Shown here piece after piece: positions 10,431 to 19,802 of a DNA stretch of 64,000 nt. Below the pieces are notes generated by a model. That model was given only the letters and a program-made list of their open reading frames with translations. It had not been told where the DNA came from and searched no databases. Made by a program: the position numbers and the translations under genes. The first letter of the stretch is position 1. Each line of letters begins with the position of its first letter. This DNA is from Pseudomonadota bacterium (lineage in GTDB: Bacteria > Bdellovibrionota > UBA1018 > CAIMNF01), in contig JAIXWV010000005.1 of the NCBI GenBank assembly GCA_027491115.1, forward strand, positions 27,864 through 91,863. Reading direction: 5' to 3'.

Positions 10431-11819
10431 ATGAAAAAATCCTTCTTCAGTCTTGCCCTCTTGCTCGCTACCTCCGGAGCGGAAGCCGCATCACGCTCCG
10501 ACCTGCCTGTTTCGAGCTCTGAATTGAACACGAACCAGAATCGTGAAAACACTTTCACGGGCAGTGTGGGTCTAGACAGCTCGAGCTTTCTCTACACCAG
10601 TGACGCTCGAGGCACTCAGGCCACCACTTTCAAGGCCAGCCTTCGGGGGAAGTCCGATACGACCTATTTTCACCAGGAAGGCGAAGTCGCACTCTACTCC
10701 TTTGTGACCCAACAACCCCAAGTCGGGTTTGAAGCTCCAGAGCTCTATGCATCCACTCACAAAGGATTGTTGGGAAACTTCACTCTCAGCTTCGGAAGAA
10801 AAATGCAGAACTGGTCTCAACTCGATGGAACCTGGCGAATGATGAGCCTCTGGTCTCCGCGATGGACCTGGGACGAGCTGCATCCTCAGGTGGTCGGCAT
10901 GACCGGGGTCTTCCTCAATTACGAAACTCCCCGATTCAAGATCGTTCTGTACGGTTCCCCCATCGCCATTCCCGAGAGAGGGACCCCTGTAGCGGAGGAA
11001 AACGGGAACATCGTCTCCCCGAACCCGTTTTGGAAACCCCTTCCTTCCTCACTCAACGTTCTCGGAGCCGATACGACCATTCGCTACAGCCTGATGATGC
11101 CATCCATCACCCAGATTCTGCTCCGCCCGAACTTCGCTCTGAAAGCGCGGTATGAATCGGAGCAAGGTTTCTTCGTTTCCGCCAACACCGGTGTGCTTCC
11201 AGTTCACATGGTCCAGATGGCCGCCGAGCCCTTTGTCTCGACCTCGGGATCCTCAGGTCTGCTGGAGGTGAACATCCGTCCACAACTCCCGATGCGGAAC
11301 ATCAACACACTGGAAGCCGGCTACCAGGATCCTAAAGGGAGATTCAACGCTTGGGTCTCGGGAAGTTACGAGCAACCCTTCCGATTTGAGAACCAGGCCA
11401 CCTGGCTGAATCCGATCATCACCCCCAGCACCGTGCTTTCTGCTGGGGCCAAAGCCCAAATCAGAAGCAATATCAACATCGAGGGATCGGTTTTGGTGGT
11501 GAATGAAGAACCGTTTGTCCGCTCCAGCAATCTTCCAAATGTGAATGTCGATCTGCCCTCCCGCTTCCCGCTGAAACAAGGGATCCAATTGGGAGGCAAT
11601 TGGCAGGTATCCGACCATACGGGAACGGACGCAGCCTGGATCCATGACCTCATGAACGGCAACCATTTTGCCTCACTCGGACTACAACATACGATTCCCG
11701 ACCCACGCCTGACACTTGGTGTGGGCATGGACTTGATACTCGCCCAAAACACCCAAGGCTGGATCGGAAATTACTATGGCGACGATCGCATCAGAGGATG
11801 GTTGAAATATGCGTTCTGA
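10431..11819 (+). CDS. Predicted outer-membrane beta-barrel protein
   Basis: A 462-residue protein with a clear signal peptide (MKKSFFSLALLLATSGAEAA, cleavage near residue 20). The mature part is rich in alternating short hydrophobic strands, glycine and aromatic residues, and ends in KYAF, the terminal phenylalanine expected for BAM-dependent barrels. No enzyme motif is recognised. The last 11 bases overlap the next gene, a large lipoprotein, so the two are probably made and act together at the outer membrane. A transport or secretion pair is possible, but function is unknown. Confidence 0.75.
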   Translation: MKKSFFSLALLLATSGAEAASRSDLPVSSSELNTNQNRENTFTGSVGLDSSSFLYTSDARGTQATTFKASLRGKSDTTYFHQEGEVALYSFVTQQPQVGFEAPELYASTHKGLLGNFTLSFGRKMQNWSQLDGTWRMMSLWSPRWTWDELHPQVVGMTGVFLNYETPRFKIVLYGSPIAIPERGTPVAEENGNIVSPNPFWKPLPSSLNVLGADTTIRYSLMMPSITQILLRPNFALKARYESEQGFFVSANTGVLPVHMVQMAAEPFVSTSGSSGLLEVNIRPQLPMRNINTLEAGYQDPKGRFNAWVSGSYEQPFRFENQATWLNPIITPSTVLSAGAKAQIRSNINIEGSVLVVNEEPFVRSSNLPNVNVDLPSRFPLKQGIQLGGNWQVSDHTGTDAAWIHDLMNGNHFASLGLQHTIPDPRLTLGVGMDLILAQNTQGWIGNYYGDDRIRGWLKYAF

Positions 11820-14139
11820 AACAATCTCCACTCTTTATCGGAAAACTGTCACGCTCTCACTCTTGGTCATCAGCACGACCACAGGTTGCGGCATGCTCGG
11901 ACAAAAATCCCTACCCACTCTCCCGGGTGGAGGCGCCGGTGGCGCCGCAGGCGGGTGCCTGAACGATTCAGTGGACTTGATGGGAAGATACCTGCGTGGC
12001 GAAATCTCCCAGGCCCAGTGGAAGACCAGTTTCGATTGCGTGAACCAGTCCCTCGGTTTTTTCACCGACTTTGTACGGGGAAGCGAGGTCAACTCCTACT
12101 CCCAGGGTGACATGTACAATCTGATCACCACTTTCCTGATCACCAATCGTGAAGTCCGCCCGGAACTCATGGGGAGTGCCTTCAGCCTGAAAGCCGGATT
12201 GTTCGGGGGAACCGACACGGAATTCACCAAAGAAGAAATAGAAACCTTAAAGCGCAGTTTGACCGCACTCCAGGAGATCACCGGTGAGCTGATTCCACAT
12301 CTCCAGGTGAGGCAGTCCGCCTCTCCCAAGACCGAGGATCTCCTTGCCATGGCCCGAGCCTTCGAGCAGGCCGGCAATCGCCTGGCCGACTTCATCAACA
12401 GTCTTCCCGTCGGATCACTCTCTTCGCGGGCGATCGATTCCTTACTCGAGGAACTCACCCACACCCTCGATCTTCCCGGATACGAGGGGCTGGGAGCCAA
12501 GGTGTTCCTTGCCAAGTGGCTGATGTTCAACAGTCGTCGGGATGCCATTGAGAACCGGGACTGGGCCGAGATCTTCAGTTCGGCAATGGGACTCGGGGGC
12601 ATGGCTCTCGCCGTGAAGACTGCGCTCGGAGACGATCCTGAAGCGCCCCGTGCAAGAATGATGAACCGGATCCTCGAGGACTCGCAATTCCGGAATCTGG
12701 TCTGGAATCTCGCACTGATGGCGCGTCCCTATATCGAACGTTCTTTGGCACGCCACCAGGGTCTTGCCCCCCTTCCGCTCTACGACCACATCATCAACGA
12801 ATTGCCCGAGTCGGTGATCGGATCCATTCCAAGCAGAATCATGAAGTCGTCTCTCCGCCCCTTGATCCGAAAGCTCATGCAATCGAGCACCCAGGCGGGA
12901 GTCGATGCGGGTGTGATCGACACTCTCTACAGTATCACGGGAGAAATCATCGAAGATCTGAACACCCTCGACCGAATGTACGAGAAGCAGGGGCTCGATC
13001 GTGAATCCTTGAACCGGACCCAACTCACCCAAGCCTTGACCTCATTCGAGAACTCTTCAGGCTCTAACCAAGAGAAAACACGGATCCGGAACATCCGCAC
13101 CAAGCTCCTCACCTATTCCCCACTCTTCCGGAAGCGCCAGGGACCCAAGGGTGAACTGTATGCCATCAAATTCGGAGCAGGCGTGGGTTATTCGCATTTC
13201 CAAAATCGACTGGTGCTGATGCTCGACCGGGTCGGTCGACACCTCCAGAAGGTCTATGGAACCGGAGGCACCCACTTCGTAGATACCGATCTGAACGCGT
13301 TTTTCAAGGATTTTGGGGATATTTTGCTCGCATCCCGTCTCTTCGATACGACCATTCCCAACTTCGCACAAAAGCGACTGCAGGACATGGATCTGTTCAC
13401 TCCGGCGAGTGACGGAAACGGGGAAGGCTCCCTGACCGAGTTTGTGAATTACGCAATGATCCTGATTTCCTCTTCACATCTCACTGCTCAAATGCGTGAG
13501 GAAATCACCCCCGCTTGCGATTCTGGTCTCGGCGAAGATCACATGGGTTGGACCAAGATTCCGGCATCCTGTTTTAGGAGTCAATTCCACGCCCGGATGG
13601 ATTACTGGCTCGCTCAGGACTTTCCACGCCTTGCCGCTTACTGGAACACCCTCAGTGCGGATCAGAAAAGGAAAGCCGCGGTCTTTCTCGAGCATGGAAG
13701 CCGGCGGAACGGCTACACAGACGAGGATTTCACCAAGTTCGACTTCGGAGCCGTTTCGGTCATTCTCTACTATGTGGAGAGCATGTTCGGGCGCTTCGAT
13801 GCGGACATGACCGAGCATCTCGCCCGGGGCGAGATCGATCAGGCCTACCCCGTATTCAAAAATCTGATCAAGAAGACCGCGAAAGCCAAAGGGCTCAATA
13901 CCGGAAGTGATTACCTTCTCAAAGGGATTTTCACCTACATCGTCAGGTACCAGGAGATGCCAGCCACCCCGCTCAATGCATCCACTCTCGCAAAGCTGGC
14001 CGGATGGATGGCGACCTACGCCCTGCCCATCACGTCGTATGATACCGACAGGTACGGCATCTTCAGCGTGGTCTGCAACATTGCGACGCCAGAGAATCCC
14101 GGACAAGCTCCTGCCAATTCCGTTGTTTGCGCTCCATGA
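11809..14139 (+). CDS. Large uncharacterised lipoprotein
   Basis: A 776-residue protein with an N-terminal hydrophobic stretch and a lipobox-like STTTGC, giving acylation near Cys27. A Gly/Ala-rich linker (GGGAGGAAGG) follows. The rest looks mostly helical, with no transmembrane segment and no motif I recognise; two cysteines appear in a short CDSGLGEDHMGWTKIPASC segment. It overlaps the preceding barrel gene by 11 bases and the following mnmC by ATGA, so it is in the middle of a coupled chain. A surface or periplasmic partner of the barrel is the simplest reading. Confidence 0.75.
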   Translation: MRSETISTLYRKTVTLSLLVISTTTGCGMLGQKSLPTLPGGGAGGAAGGCLNDSVDLMGRYLRGEISQAQWKTSFDCVNQSLGFFTDFVRGSEVNSYSQGDMYNLITTFLITNREVRPELMGSAFSLKAGLFGGTDTEFTKEEIETLKRSLTALQEITGELIPHLQVRQSASPKTEDLLAMARAFEQAGNRLADFINSLPVGSLSSRAIDSLLEELTHTLDLPGYEGLGAKVFLAKWLMFNSRRDAIENRDWAEIFSSAMGLGGMALAVKTALGDDPEAPRARMMNRILEDSQFRNLVWNLALMARPYIERSLARHQGLAPLPLYDHIINELPESVIGSIPSRIMKSSLRPLIRKLMQSSTQAGVDAGVIDTLYSITGEIIEDLNTLDRMYEKQGLDRESLNRTQLTQALTSFENSSGSNQEKTRIRNIRTKLLTYSPLFRKRQGPKGELYAIKFGAGVGYSHFQNRLVLMLDRVGRHLQKVYGTGGTHFVDTDLNAFFKDFGDILLASRLFDTTIPNFAQKRLQDMDLFTPASDGNGEGSLTEFVNYAMILISSSHLTAQMREEITPACDSGLGEDHMGWTKIPASCFRSQFHARMDYWLAQDFPRLAAYWNTLSADQKRKAAVFLEHGSRRNGYTDEDFTKFDFGAVSVILYYVESMFGRFDADMTEHLARGEIDQAYPVFKNLIKKTAKAKGLNTGSDYLLKGIFTYIVRYQEMPATPLNASTLAKLAGWMATYALPITSYDTDRYGIFSVVCNIATPENPGQAPANSVVCAP

Positions 14140-16076
14140 ACGAATCCACCCCGAAGGTGGAGGTGGTCCGGATCGACTTCCGTGACGAGCGGACCCCCTA
14201 TTCCACCCGATTCCAGGATGTCTATTTCTCGGCTTTGGACGGGATCAGCGAGTCCCGCTACGTTTACCTTGAGGGTTCCGGTTACCTGGGCGCTTTGGGT
14301 GAAGGACGCCCGCGGATCGAGATCGGTGAAGTCGGGTTCGGCGTCGGATTGAACTTCGTTTTGACACTCGATGCCTTTTTGAAGGAATCGAAACCGGGGC
14401 AAGTCCTGCACTACCACTCCTTTGAGCGCTTTCCCGTCCACTTAGATGACCTGAAACGACTTTATGGAGCATACCCCGAACTCTCCGAGGCTTCAGGCAT
14501 GCTTCTCGCTCACTACCCTATCCTCACTCCGGGAGTTCACTCGCTCCGAATGGCCGGAGGTCGGGTGAGACTCTGGCTCTCTCTCGGAGAAGCTAGGGAA
14601 CAGATGTCTCTTTCAGACTTCAGGGTCGACCACTGGTATTGGGATGGCTTCGCACCGAAACAGAACCCGGATGCTTTTGATCCCAGATTGTTCGCTGAAG
14701 TGGCGCGACTGTCCCGGAGCGGATCCCGTGGAGCCAGCTTCACCTCTGCTGGCTGGGTGAGAAGGGCCATTGAAGCGGCAGGATTCAGGATCGAAAAGCG
14801 GCCGGGTTTCGGAAAGAAACGCGAATGCATTCGGGCTGAGTTCGTAGGTCCGGGAATCGAGGGTACGTCCCCGCTGCCTCCGTGGTTTTCGGGCGAATCA
14901 TCGGTCGTCCGACCACCCGAAGCTGGACCGGTCGGAGTCATCGGCGCAGGTTTGGCCGGATCCGCGATTTCTAGAAGACTCGCCGAAGCCGGGTATGAGG
15001 TACTGATTTTCGATCCCGAAGGCCCCGGGAACCGGACTTCTGGAAATCCTCTCGGTCTTTACAACCTACAGATCAGTAAGAAGCCGAATCCCATCAGCCG
15101 TTTTGCCCAAGCTGCACTTGCCGAATTTCTACGCGAGTTGCGGGACCTCGGAGTGCCTCACCACACCGGCATCATGAGAACGGATTTCCGCGATCCCCTG
15201 CCCTTGATCGAATCCAATTATCCAGAAGATTCTTACGAAGTCACTCCCCGGGGAATCCGGCTCAAAGTCTGCGGGGTCGTGAACCCGAGGGAGCTCTGCA
15301 GGATCCGGATCCACCACCCCAAAATCCGACTCTTCAGGAACCGCGTGAGCTCGATCGAAGTGACCGGAGGGGGTTTTCTCATCCGTGCTGATGGTCTTCC
15401 ACCCATCGAATGCACCCAAGTGGTTTCGACACTGGGAGCGGACTTCAGACTTCCCGACGCTTCTCCTCCCGTCATCCCACACCTCGATCCCATTCCCATG
15501 CGCCCGATCCGGGGTCAAATCATCCTCGTCCCGCCCAGCGCCCAGAGTCGGAATCTCCAGGAAACCCTGGTAGAAGAGGGCTATGCCTCACCGGCTCTTC
15601 CAGCACTTTCGGGAGTCGACGCCCACTTGATCGGAGCCACTTATCAAGCAAAAACCGCACTCCCCAATCAAGAGAGCATCGATCGGGATCAATTGATCCG
15701 AGAGTTAGCCAAATGGTCCGAGTTCTCGGGATCTTTTCCACAGGATTCCATTCAATCGAGAGTCGGTTGGAGATTGTCGAGTCCTGACAAGCTCCCCGTG
15801 ATCGGCCCCTTGTGCGATCCCAAACTGCTTTCGGGAATCTATGGAAATGCTTTTCGAGGCGGACCGGTGAGATCACTCCCTCCGATTCCAGCGGCTCCTG
15901 GAGAATGGACCCTGACCGCTCTCGGATCCCGGGGGATCACTTTTTCATCGATCGGCTCCTTACTCCTCTGTGACTGGATGACAGGAGAACGTTTGTCCAT
16001 CGAGCTCGATCTGATCGAGCACCTTCACCCTGCCCGATTTTTCATAAGAAAACTGAAAAGACCTGGGATAAGCTAG
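14136..16076 (+). CDS. mnmC: Bifunctional tRNA mnm5U biosynthesis protein MnmC
   Basis: The 646-residue protein finishes 5-methylaminomethyl-uridine at tRNA wobble position 34. The N-terminal third (about residues 1-245) is the SAM-dependent methyltransferase, with GEVGFGVGLNF and DHWYWDGFAPKQNPDAF. The remainder is the FAD oxidoreductase that removes the carboxymethyl group; its dinucleotide motif is VGVIGAGLAGSAISRRLAE near residue 270, and a late WRLSSPDKLPVIGP fits the DAO fold. Both activities are fused, as in enterobacteria. The start at 14136 overlaps the lipoprotein stop. MnmE/MnmG are not in the window. Confidence 0.9.
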   Translation: MNESTPKVEVVRIDFRDERTPYSTRFQDVYFSALDGISESRYVYLEGSGYLGALGEGRPRIEIGEVGFGVGLNFVLTLDAFLKESKPGQVLHYHSFERFPVHLDDLKRLYGAYPELSEASGMLLAHYPILTPGVHSLRMAGGRVRLWLSLGEAREQMSLSDFRVDHWYWDGFAPKQNPDAFDPRLFAEVARLSRSGSRGASFTSAGWVRRAIEAAGFRIEKRPGFGKKRECIRAEFVGPGIEGTSPLPPWFSGESSVVRPPEAGPVGVIGAGLAGSAISRRLAEAGYEVLIFDPEGPGNRTSGNPLGLYNLQISKKPNPISRFAQAALAEFLRELRDLGVPHHTGIMRTDFRDPLPLIESNYPEDSYEVTPRGIRLKVCGVVNPRELCRIRIHHPKIRLFRNRVSSIEVTGGGFLIRADGLPPIECTQVVSTLGADFRLPDASPPVIPHLDPIPMRPIRGQIILVPPSAQSRNLQETLVEEGYASPALPALSGVDAHLIGATYQAKTALPNQESIDRDQLIRELAKWSEFSGSFPQDSIQSRVGWRLSSPDKLPVIGPLCDPKLLSGIYGNAFRGGPVRSLPPIPAAPGEWTLTALGSRGITFSSIGSLLLCDWMTGERLSIELDLIEHLHPARFFIRKLKRPGIS

Positions 16077-16080
16077 CCGC

Positions 16081-16878
16081 ATGGTCCCCGTCACCGGTCT
16101 ACTCATCGTCAAGAACGAGCAGGAATTCATCGAACGCGCCCTGAACTCGCTCCTTTGGTGTGACGAGATCCTGGTCATCGACTCATTCAGCACGGATGAA
16201 ACACCCCGGATTTGTACGGACCCGGACCGACCATGGGCCACCCGGATCCGCTTTCTACAAAGAGAATGGTCGGGATTTTCCGCCCAGCGTAATTTCGGAA
16301 TCGATCAGGCTCGTCACGACTGGGTTTTCTTTTTGGATGGAGACGAAAAGTGTTCGCCCGGACTTTCTCAAAAAATCAGGGAAATACTCGATTCACCCGG
16401 CCTGATTCCCGGAGTCTACAAGGTTCGACGACAGGAGTTTTTCCTCGGTAAACCGATTCGACATGGAATCTGGAATCCATCCTACCATGAGCGCCTGTTC
16501 CACAAGGCCGGTGTCCGGTTTGTCGGTGCAGTCCACGAAGGCATCGACGGTGGGAATCCTCTTGGAAACATCGACGAACCGATCATTCACGTGGAAAATC
16601 TCAGAATCGAGCGCTTCCTGGTGAAACTCAATCACTACACGACGATTCAGGCGGAAGCGGACTACCGTCGAGGTCTCAGAACTGGCTTCCTCCGCATCCT
16701 GCTCTCGTTTCCTGCCATGCTCTACAAGAACTACATCTATTACGGCGCATGGAAAGACGGCCGTGAAGGATTCATCATCTCGATTCTAGAGGGGATTTCC
16801 AGGACCGTCCGGCACCTCAAGATCTGGCAGATCCAGACCTTGGCCACAAAGAATCAGGATCGCGACTTCAAGCGGTAA
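16081..16878 (+). CDS. Family 2 glycosyltransferase, WaaE/KdtX-like
   Basis: A 265-residue GT-A enzyme beginning LLIVKNEQEFIERALNSL, with DSFSTDETP and the metal-binding DGDE in FFLDGDEKC. The RNFGIDQARHDWVFF and HERLFHK segments resemble the lipopolysaccharide-core beta-1,4-glucosyltransferase group. A C-terminal amphipathic region (FPAMLYKNYIYYGAWKDG) is typical and suggests membrane association. Acceptor and donor are not known; LPS core is a guess. It starts four bases after mnmC, with TAAGCT six bases before the ATG, and its last 25 bases overlap the convergent response regulator gene. Confidence 0.82.
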   Translation: MVPVTGLLIVKNEQEFIERALNSLLWCDEILVIDSFSTDETPRICTDPDRPWATRIRFLQREWSGFSAQRNFGIDQARHDWVFFLDGDEKCSPGLSQKIREILDSPGLIPGVYKVRRQEFFLGKPIRHGIWNPSYHERLFHKAGVRFVGAVHEGIDGGNPLGNIDEPIIHVENLRIERFLVKLNHYTTIQAEADYRRGLRTGFLRILLSFPAMLYKNYIYYGAWKDGREGFIISILEGISRTVRHLKIWQIQTLATKNQDRDFKR

Positions 16879-17537
16879 CCTTCACCATAAACGGTCTGGA
16901 GATCCGCCTCCCAGGAATTGAGCTTCTTCCGAAGAGTGCTCAAATGGGCGTCGATGAGCCGGTCGTTCTTGCGCCCGTCTTCCCAGACGCGTTCCATAAT
17001 CTCTTTACGCGAAACCACCGCACCGGGACGCCGGAGCAGAATCTCCAGGATCCCGTACTCCACCGGTCCCAGGTCCAACAACACCCCGTCCAAACGGACC
17101 TCGCGGGCGCGGGTGTCCATCACGAGATTCGCAAATCCGAGAGCCGGGACGGCGGGCTCCTGGATCTGACGGATCCGGCTCAATTTGGAGCGGATCCGCG
17201 CGAGCAATTCCTCGATCTCGAAGGGCTTCGAGATGAAATCGTCGGCACCGAAATCGAATGCTGCGATCCGCTGCCGGGTGGTGTTCGCCGCAGTGACCAT
17301 CAAAATCGGGATGTGACGGGTGAGCTCGTGATCACGAATTTTCTGAACCGCCGAGATTCCGTCCAAGTCGGGCATCATGACATCCATCAGGATCAGGTCA
17401 GGGATCCATTCTAGTGAGCGCTTCACCGCCTCATTCCCGTTGGAAGCGAACTCGGTTTCATAAAGGTCCGACAGGAACTCACCGAGCAGCAACCGAATCT
17501 GAGGTTCGTCGTCGACTATCAAAATCCTGCTCTTCAT
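16854..17537 (-). CDS. OmpR/PhoB-family response regulator
   Basis: A 227-residue two-domain regulator. The receiver domain (1-120) has the acidic pair D9-D10, phosphoacceptor D52 in LILMDVMMPDLDG, the Thr/Ala switch region and KPFEIEEL with the conserved lysine. The C-terminal winged helix (about 130-225) has the RRPGAVVSRKEIMERVW and HLSTLRKKL recognition region. It should bind DNA when phosphorylated. No sensor kinase lies next to it. Its start overlaps the stop of the small lipoprotein gene in ATGA, so it is the last gene of the minus-strand radical SAM operon. Confidence 0.93.
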   Translation of the reverse strand: MKSRILIVDDEPQIRLLLGEFLSDLYETEFASNGNEAVKRSLEWIPDLILMDVMMPDLDGISAVQKIRDHELTRHIPILMVTAANTTRQRIAAFDFGADDFISKPFEIEELLARIRSKLSRIRQIQEPAVPALGFANLVMDTRAREVRLDGVLLDLGPVEYGILEILLRRPGAVVSRKEIMERVWEDGRKNDRLIDAHLSTLRKKLNSWEADLQTVYGEGYRLKSRS

Positions 17538-17911
17538 TTCACACTCCCTGCTTTCTGCTGGATCAGGAGATCCATTTTTTTCCGGACATCTTCGGAGGGT
17601 GACTTCTCGACCCCTTGATCAAAATACTTCACTGCAATCAATCGGCCGTCTTCGGCGTAATGTAACCAGATCCCGGATTTTAACCCTTCTGTGAACTCTC
17701 CCTCGAGAGCTATCCTACCGGTAGACGTGTACGACTGCAGGAACCTCCCGTGATTGACGACTCTCCCGTCTTTACGCGTCTTCTGGGTGCATCGTTTGTC
17801 TCCGATGATTTTTGGATTCCAGGAAACATCTCCGGCCTCCGAGCAAGGCTTCGTGATCGAACACGCACCCAAAAGGATCGACAATATCAAAATGGAAAAG
17901 GCTTTTCTCAT
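17534..17911 (-). CDS. Small lipoprotein with a MORN-like repeat
   Basis: A 125-residue product starting MRKAFSILILSILLGAC, a signal peptide with lipobox LGAC. The mature part has YTSTGRIALEGEFTEGLKSG followed by IWLHYAEDGRLIAVKYFDQG, two units of the G-x-W/L-x-Y-x-x-x-G-x-L type found in MORN/YwqK-like proteins. I used the ATG at 17911 because it gives the lipobox and overlaps the radical SAM stop (17908-17911); an in-frame extension upstream lies inside that gene. It ends inside the response regulator start. It may be a membrane-anchored partner or sensor, but function is unknown. Confidence 0.78.
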   Translation of the reverse strand: MRKAFSILILSILLGACSITKPCSEAGDVSWNPKIIGDKRCTQKTRKDGRVVNHGRFLQSYTSTGRIALEGEFTEGLKSGIWLHYAEDGRLIAVKYFDQGVEKSPSEDVRKKMDLLIQQKAGSVK

Positions 17912-19797
17912 GATTCGAGCGCCCTCCGGATCAGAAAAGGATCCACCTGGGGCTTGGGAACCTTGAATTCGAACCAACTTCTCACATCCTCATCCAGGCC
18001 GATACCGAGCATGTAATTGTAGACCGCTTTTCTGAGCCCAGGACCGAAGCGATCGTGGTCGACGCCGCTCTCATCCTCGAAGGGGAGATCGTTTTCTGCG
18101 AAAACAGATTCCTCGCGACTGTCGATCCGGATGCCGTAGTCCTCAGGTGCCATGCCGACCCCCGAATGGACCGTGGCCGAGAAACGGTGCCAAAATGCGG
18201 AGCTGAGGCATCCTTCCCGGAACAACTGCCTCACCCGCTCGAGACTGTCGATCGTCTCCTGGACCGTCTGGGTCGGAAATCCGTACATCAGATACGCATG
18301 GACCAGGACCCGTGATTCGCGAAAATTCCGGGTGACCCGGGCAACCTGCTCGACGGTCACCCCTTTCTTCATTTTTTTCAGCAACCGGTCCGATGCAACC
18401 TCGAGGCCACCCGAGACCGCAACGCATCCGGCATCACTCATCATCTCGGTCACTTCCCGACTGAAAGCTTTTTCGAACCGAATGTTCCCCCACCATGAAA
18501 ACGAAAGGCCTTCGGAGACCAACTGACGGGAAAGCTCTTTCAAAACAGCGGGGGGAGCGGCTTCGTCCACGAAATGGAACCCGCTCGACCCGCTTTCTGC
18601 GTACAATCGCTTCATGCGCTCGACCGTGAGTTGAACGGGAGAAATCTCGTAACGTTTGATGTAATCGAGGCTGATGTCACAAAAACTGCACTGATGCCAA
18701 TAACAGCCGTGCGCCAACATCAATTTGTTCCAGTGCAAATCGGACCAGAACCGGTGCATCGGATTCAACATTTCCACCAAGGAAAGGTAAGATCCGAGGG
18801 GCAACCCGTCTAGAGTCGGAAAGCCGGTGCCGGTCTGAGGGATGTCATGGACCTCGGGGCTCGAACAGAATTCGATCGCCCCCGGAACCCGGCTGGATTC
18901 GAGGAAGGTCCTCAGGAGCCGGTCACGAGAGCCGGTACCCTCCCAAAACTCGAGTAGTTTCTCGAGCGGTCGCTCACCGTCATCCAGTGTGATGGCGTCA
19001 AAAAACCTGAGAAGCCGTCCGTCCTTCACCTTCCTGAGCTCCGTGTTCACATAGCCCCCGCCCAATGCGATCCGGATCCGAGGATCGATTTTCCGGATGG
19101 TCGACGCGATCCGCAGAGCTCCGAGCATGCACCCCGGAAATGGTACGGTCAGCAACACCACATCCGGTCGGTGTCGCTCTACAGTACTCTTCACGAGTCC
19201 TTCGAGCAGTTCGGGGATGAGGGGATGGCCTTTCTCGAGCTCATCGAGAAGCGGTTCAAGACTGGGTGCACTTGCCGCCAGCTTTTCACCGTACCTCGAA
19301 AGCGAAAACTGGGGATCCACACCAGCCTGGATCACGTCTGTGAGGTCGTCGATGTACAAGCTGGCCAGGTGTTTGGCCTGATCCTGGGTCCCCATTCCGC
19401 CGAAAGCCCATTCGAGATCCGCAATGTCGACTGGGGCAAAACGGGGCCCCTCTGGCAGCAAGGTGCGGGAGGCGATCCGATGAGCGAGTGTCGCGTCTTT
19501 TCCCTGCAGAAACCGGATAACGGGAGAAATGGTCTTCCGGTACTCGGTAAAGGCCTCGAGAAAAAATCCGATTGAAGGATTCGACCGGATGAGCGGTTCG
19601 GACCCGATCCTTTCATCGATCGAGGCGCGAATACGGTCCAGTCCGTCTTCCGAGAACAAGCGGAGCACCAGACCCAGTCCGAGATCATCTTGAACCGCTT
19701 CATAGCCGAGTGACCTCAGGAATCCGGTCAGAAAGCTCGTGGCCGGATACGGAGTATTCACCTGAACCAGAGGAGGAATGAGACTGAGAACCTTCAA
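17908..19797 (-). CDS. B12-binding domain radical SAM protein
   Basis: A 629-residue protein. The N-terminal half contains a cobalamin-binding-like fold (PDVVLLTVPFPGCMLGAL, IALGGGYVNTEL; no DxHxxG histidine, as in many of the class). A radical SAM barrel follows, with cysteines at 365, 370 and 373 in GCYWHQCSFCDIS. This is a Cx4Cx2C spacing rather than the standard Cx3Cx2C. Further radical SAM features are FHFVDEAAPP, GLEVASDRLLKKMKKG and AYLMYGFPTQT. Such proteins do methylations, rearrangements or ring chemistry; the substrate is unknown. It is preceded by a HAD phosphatase (5-base gap) and followed by coupled lipoprotein and response regulator genes. Confidence 0.88.
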   Translation of the reverse strand: MKVLSLIPPLVQVNTPYPATSFLTGFLRSLGYEAVQDDLGLGLVLRLFSEDGLDRIRASIDERIGSEPLIRSNPSIGFFLEAFTEYRKTISPVIRFLQGKDATLAHRIASRTLLPEGPRFAPVDIADLEWAFGGMGTQDQAKHLASLYIDDLTDVIQAGVDPQFSLSRYGEKLAASAPSLEPLLDELEKGHPLIPELLEGLVKSTVERHRPDVVLLTVPFPGCMLGALRIASTIRKIDPRIRIALGGGYVNTELRKVKDGRLLRFFDAITLDDGERPLEKLLEFWEGTGSRDRLLRTFLESSRVPGAIEFCSSPEVHDIPQTGTGFPTLDGLPLGSYLSLVEMLNPMHRFWSDLHWNKLMLAHGCYWHQCSFCDISLDYIKRYEISPVQLTVERMKRLYAESGSSGFHFVDEAAPPAVLKELSRQLVSEGLSFSWWGNIRFEKAFSREVTEMMSDAGCVAVSGGLEVASDRLLKKMKKGVTVEQVARVTRNFRESRVLVHAYLMYGFPTQTVQETIDSLERVRQLFREGCLSSAFWHRFSATVHSGVGMAPEDYGIRIDSREESVFAENDLPFEDESGVDHDRFGPGLRKAVYNYMLGIGLDEDVRSWFEFKVPKPQVDPFLIRRALES

Positions 19798-19802
19798 AGT
19801 CT

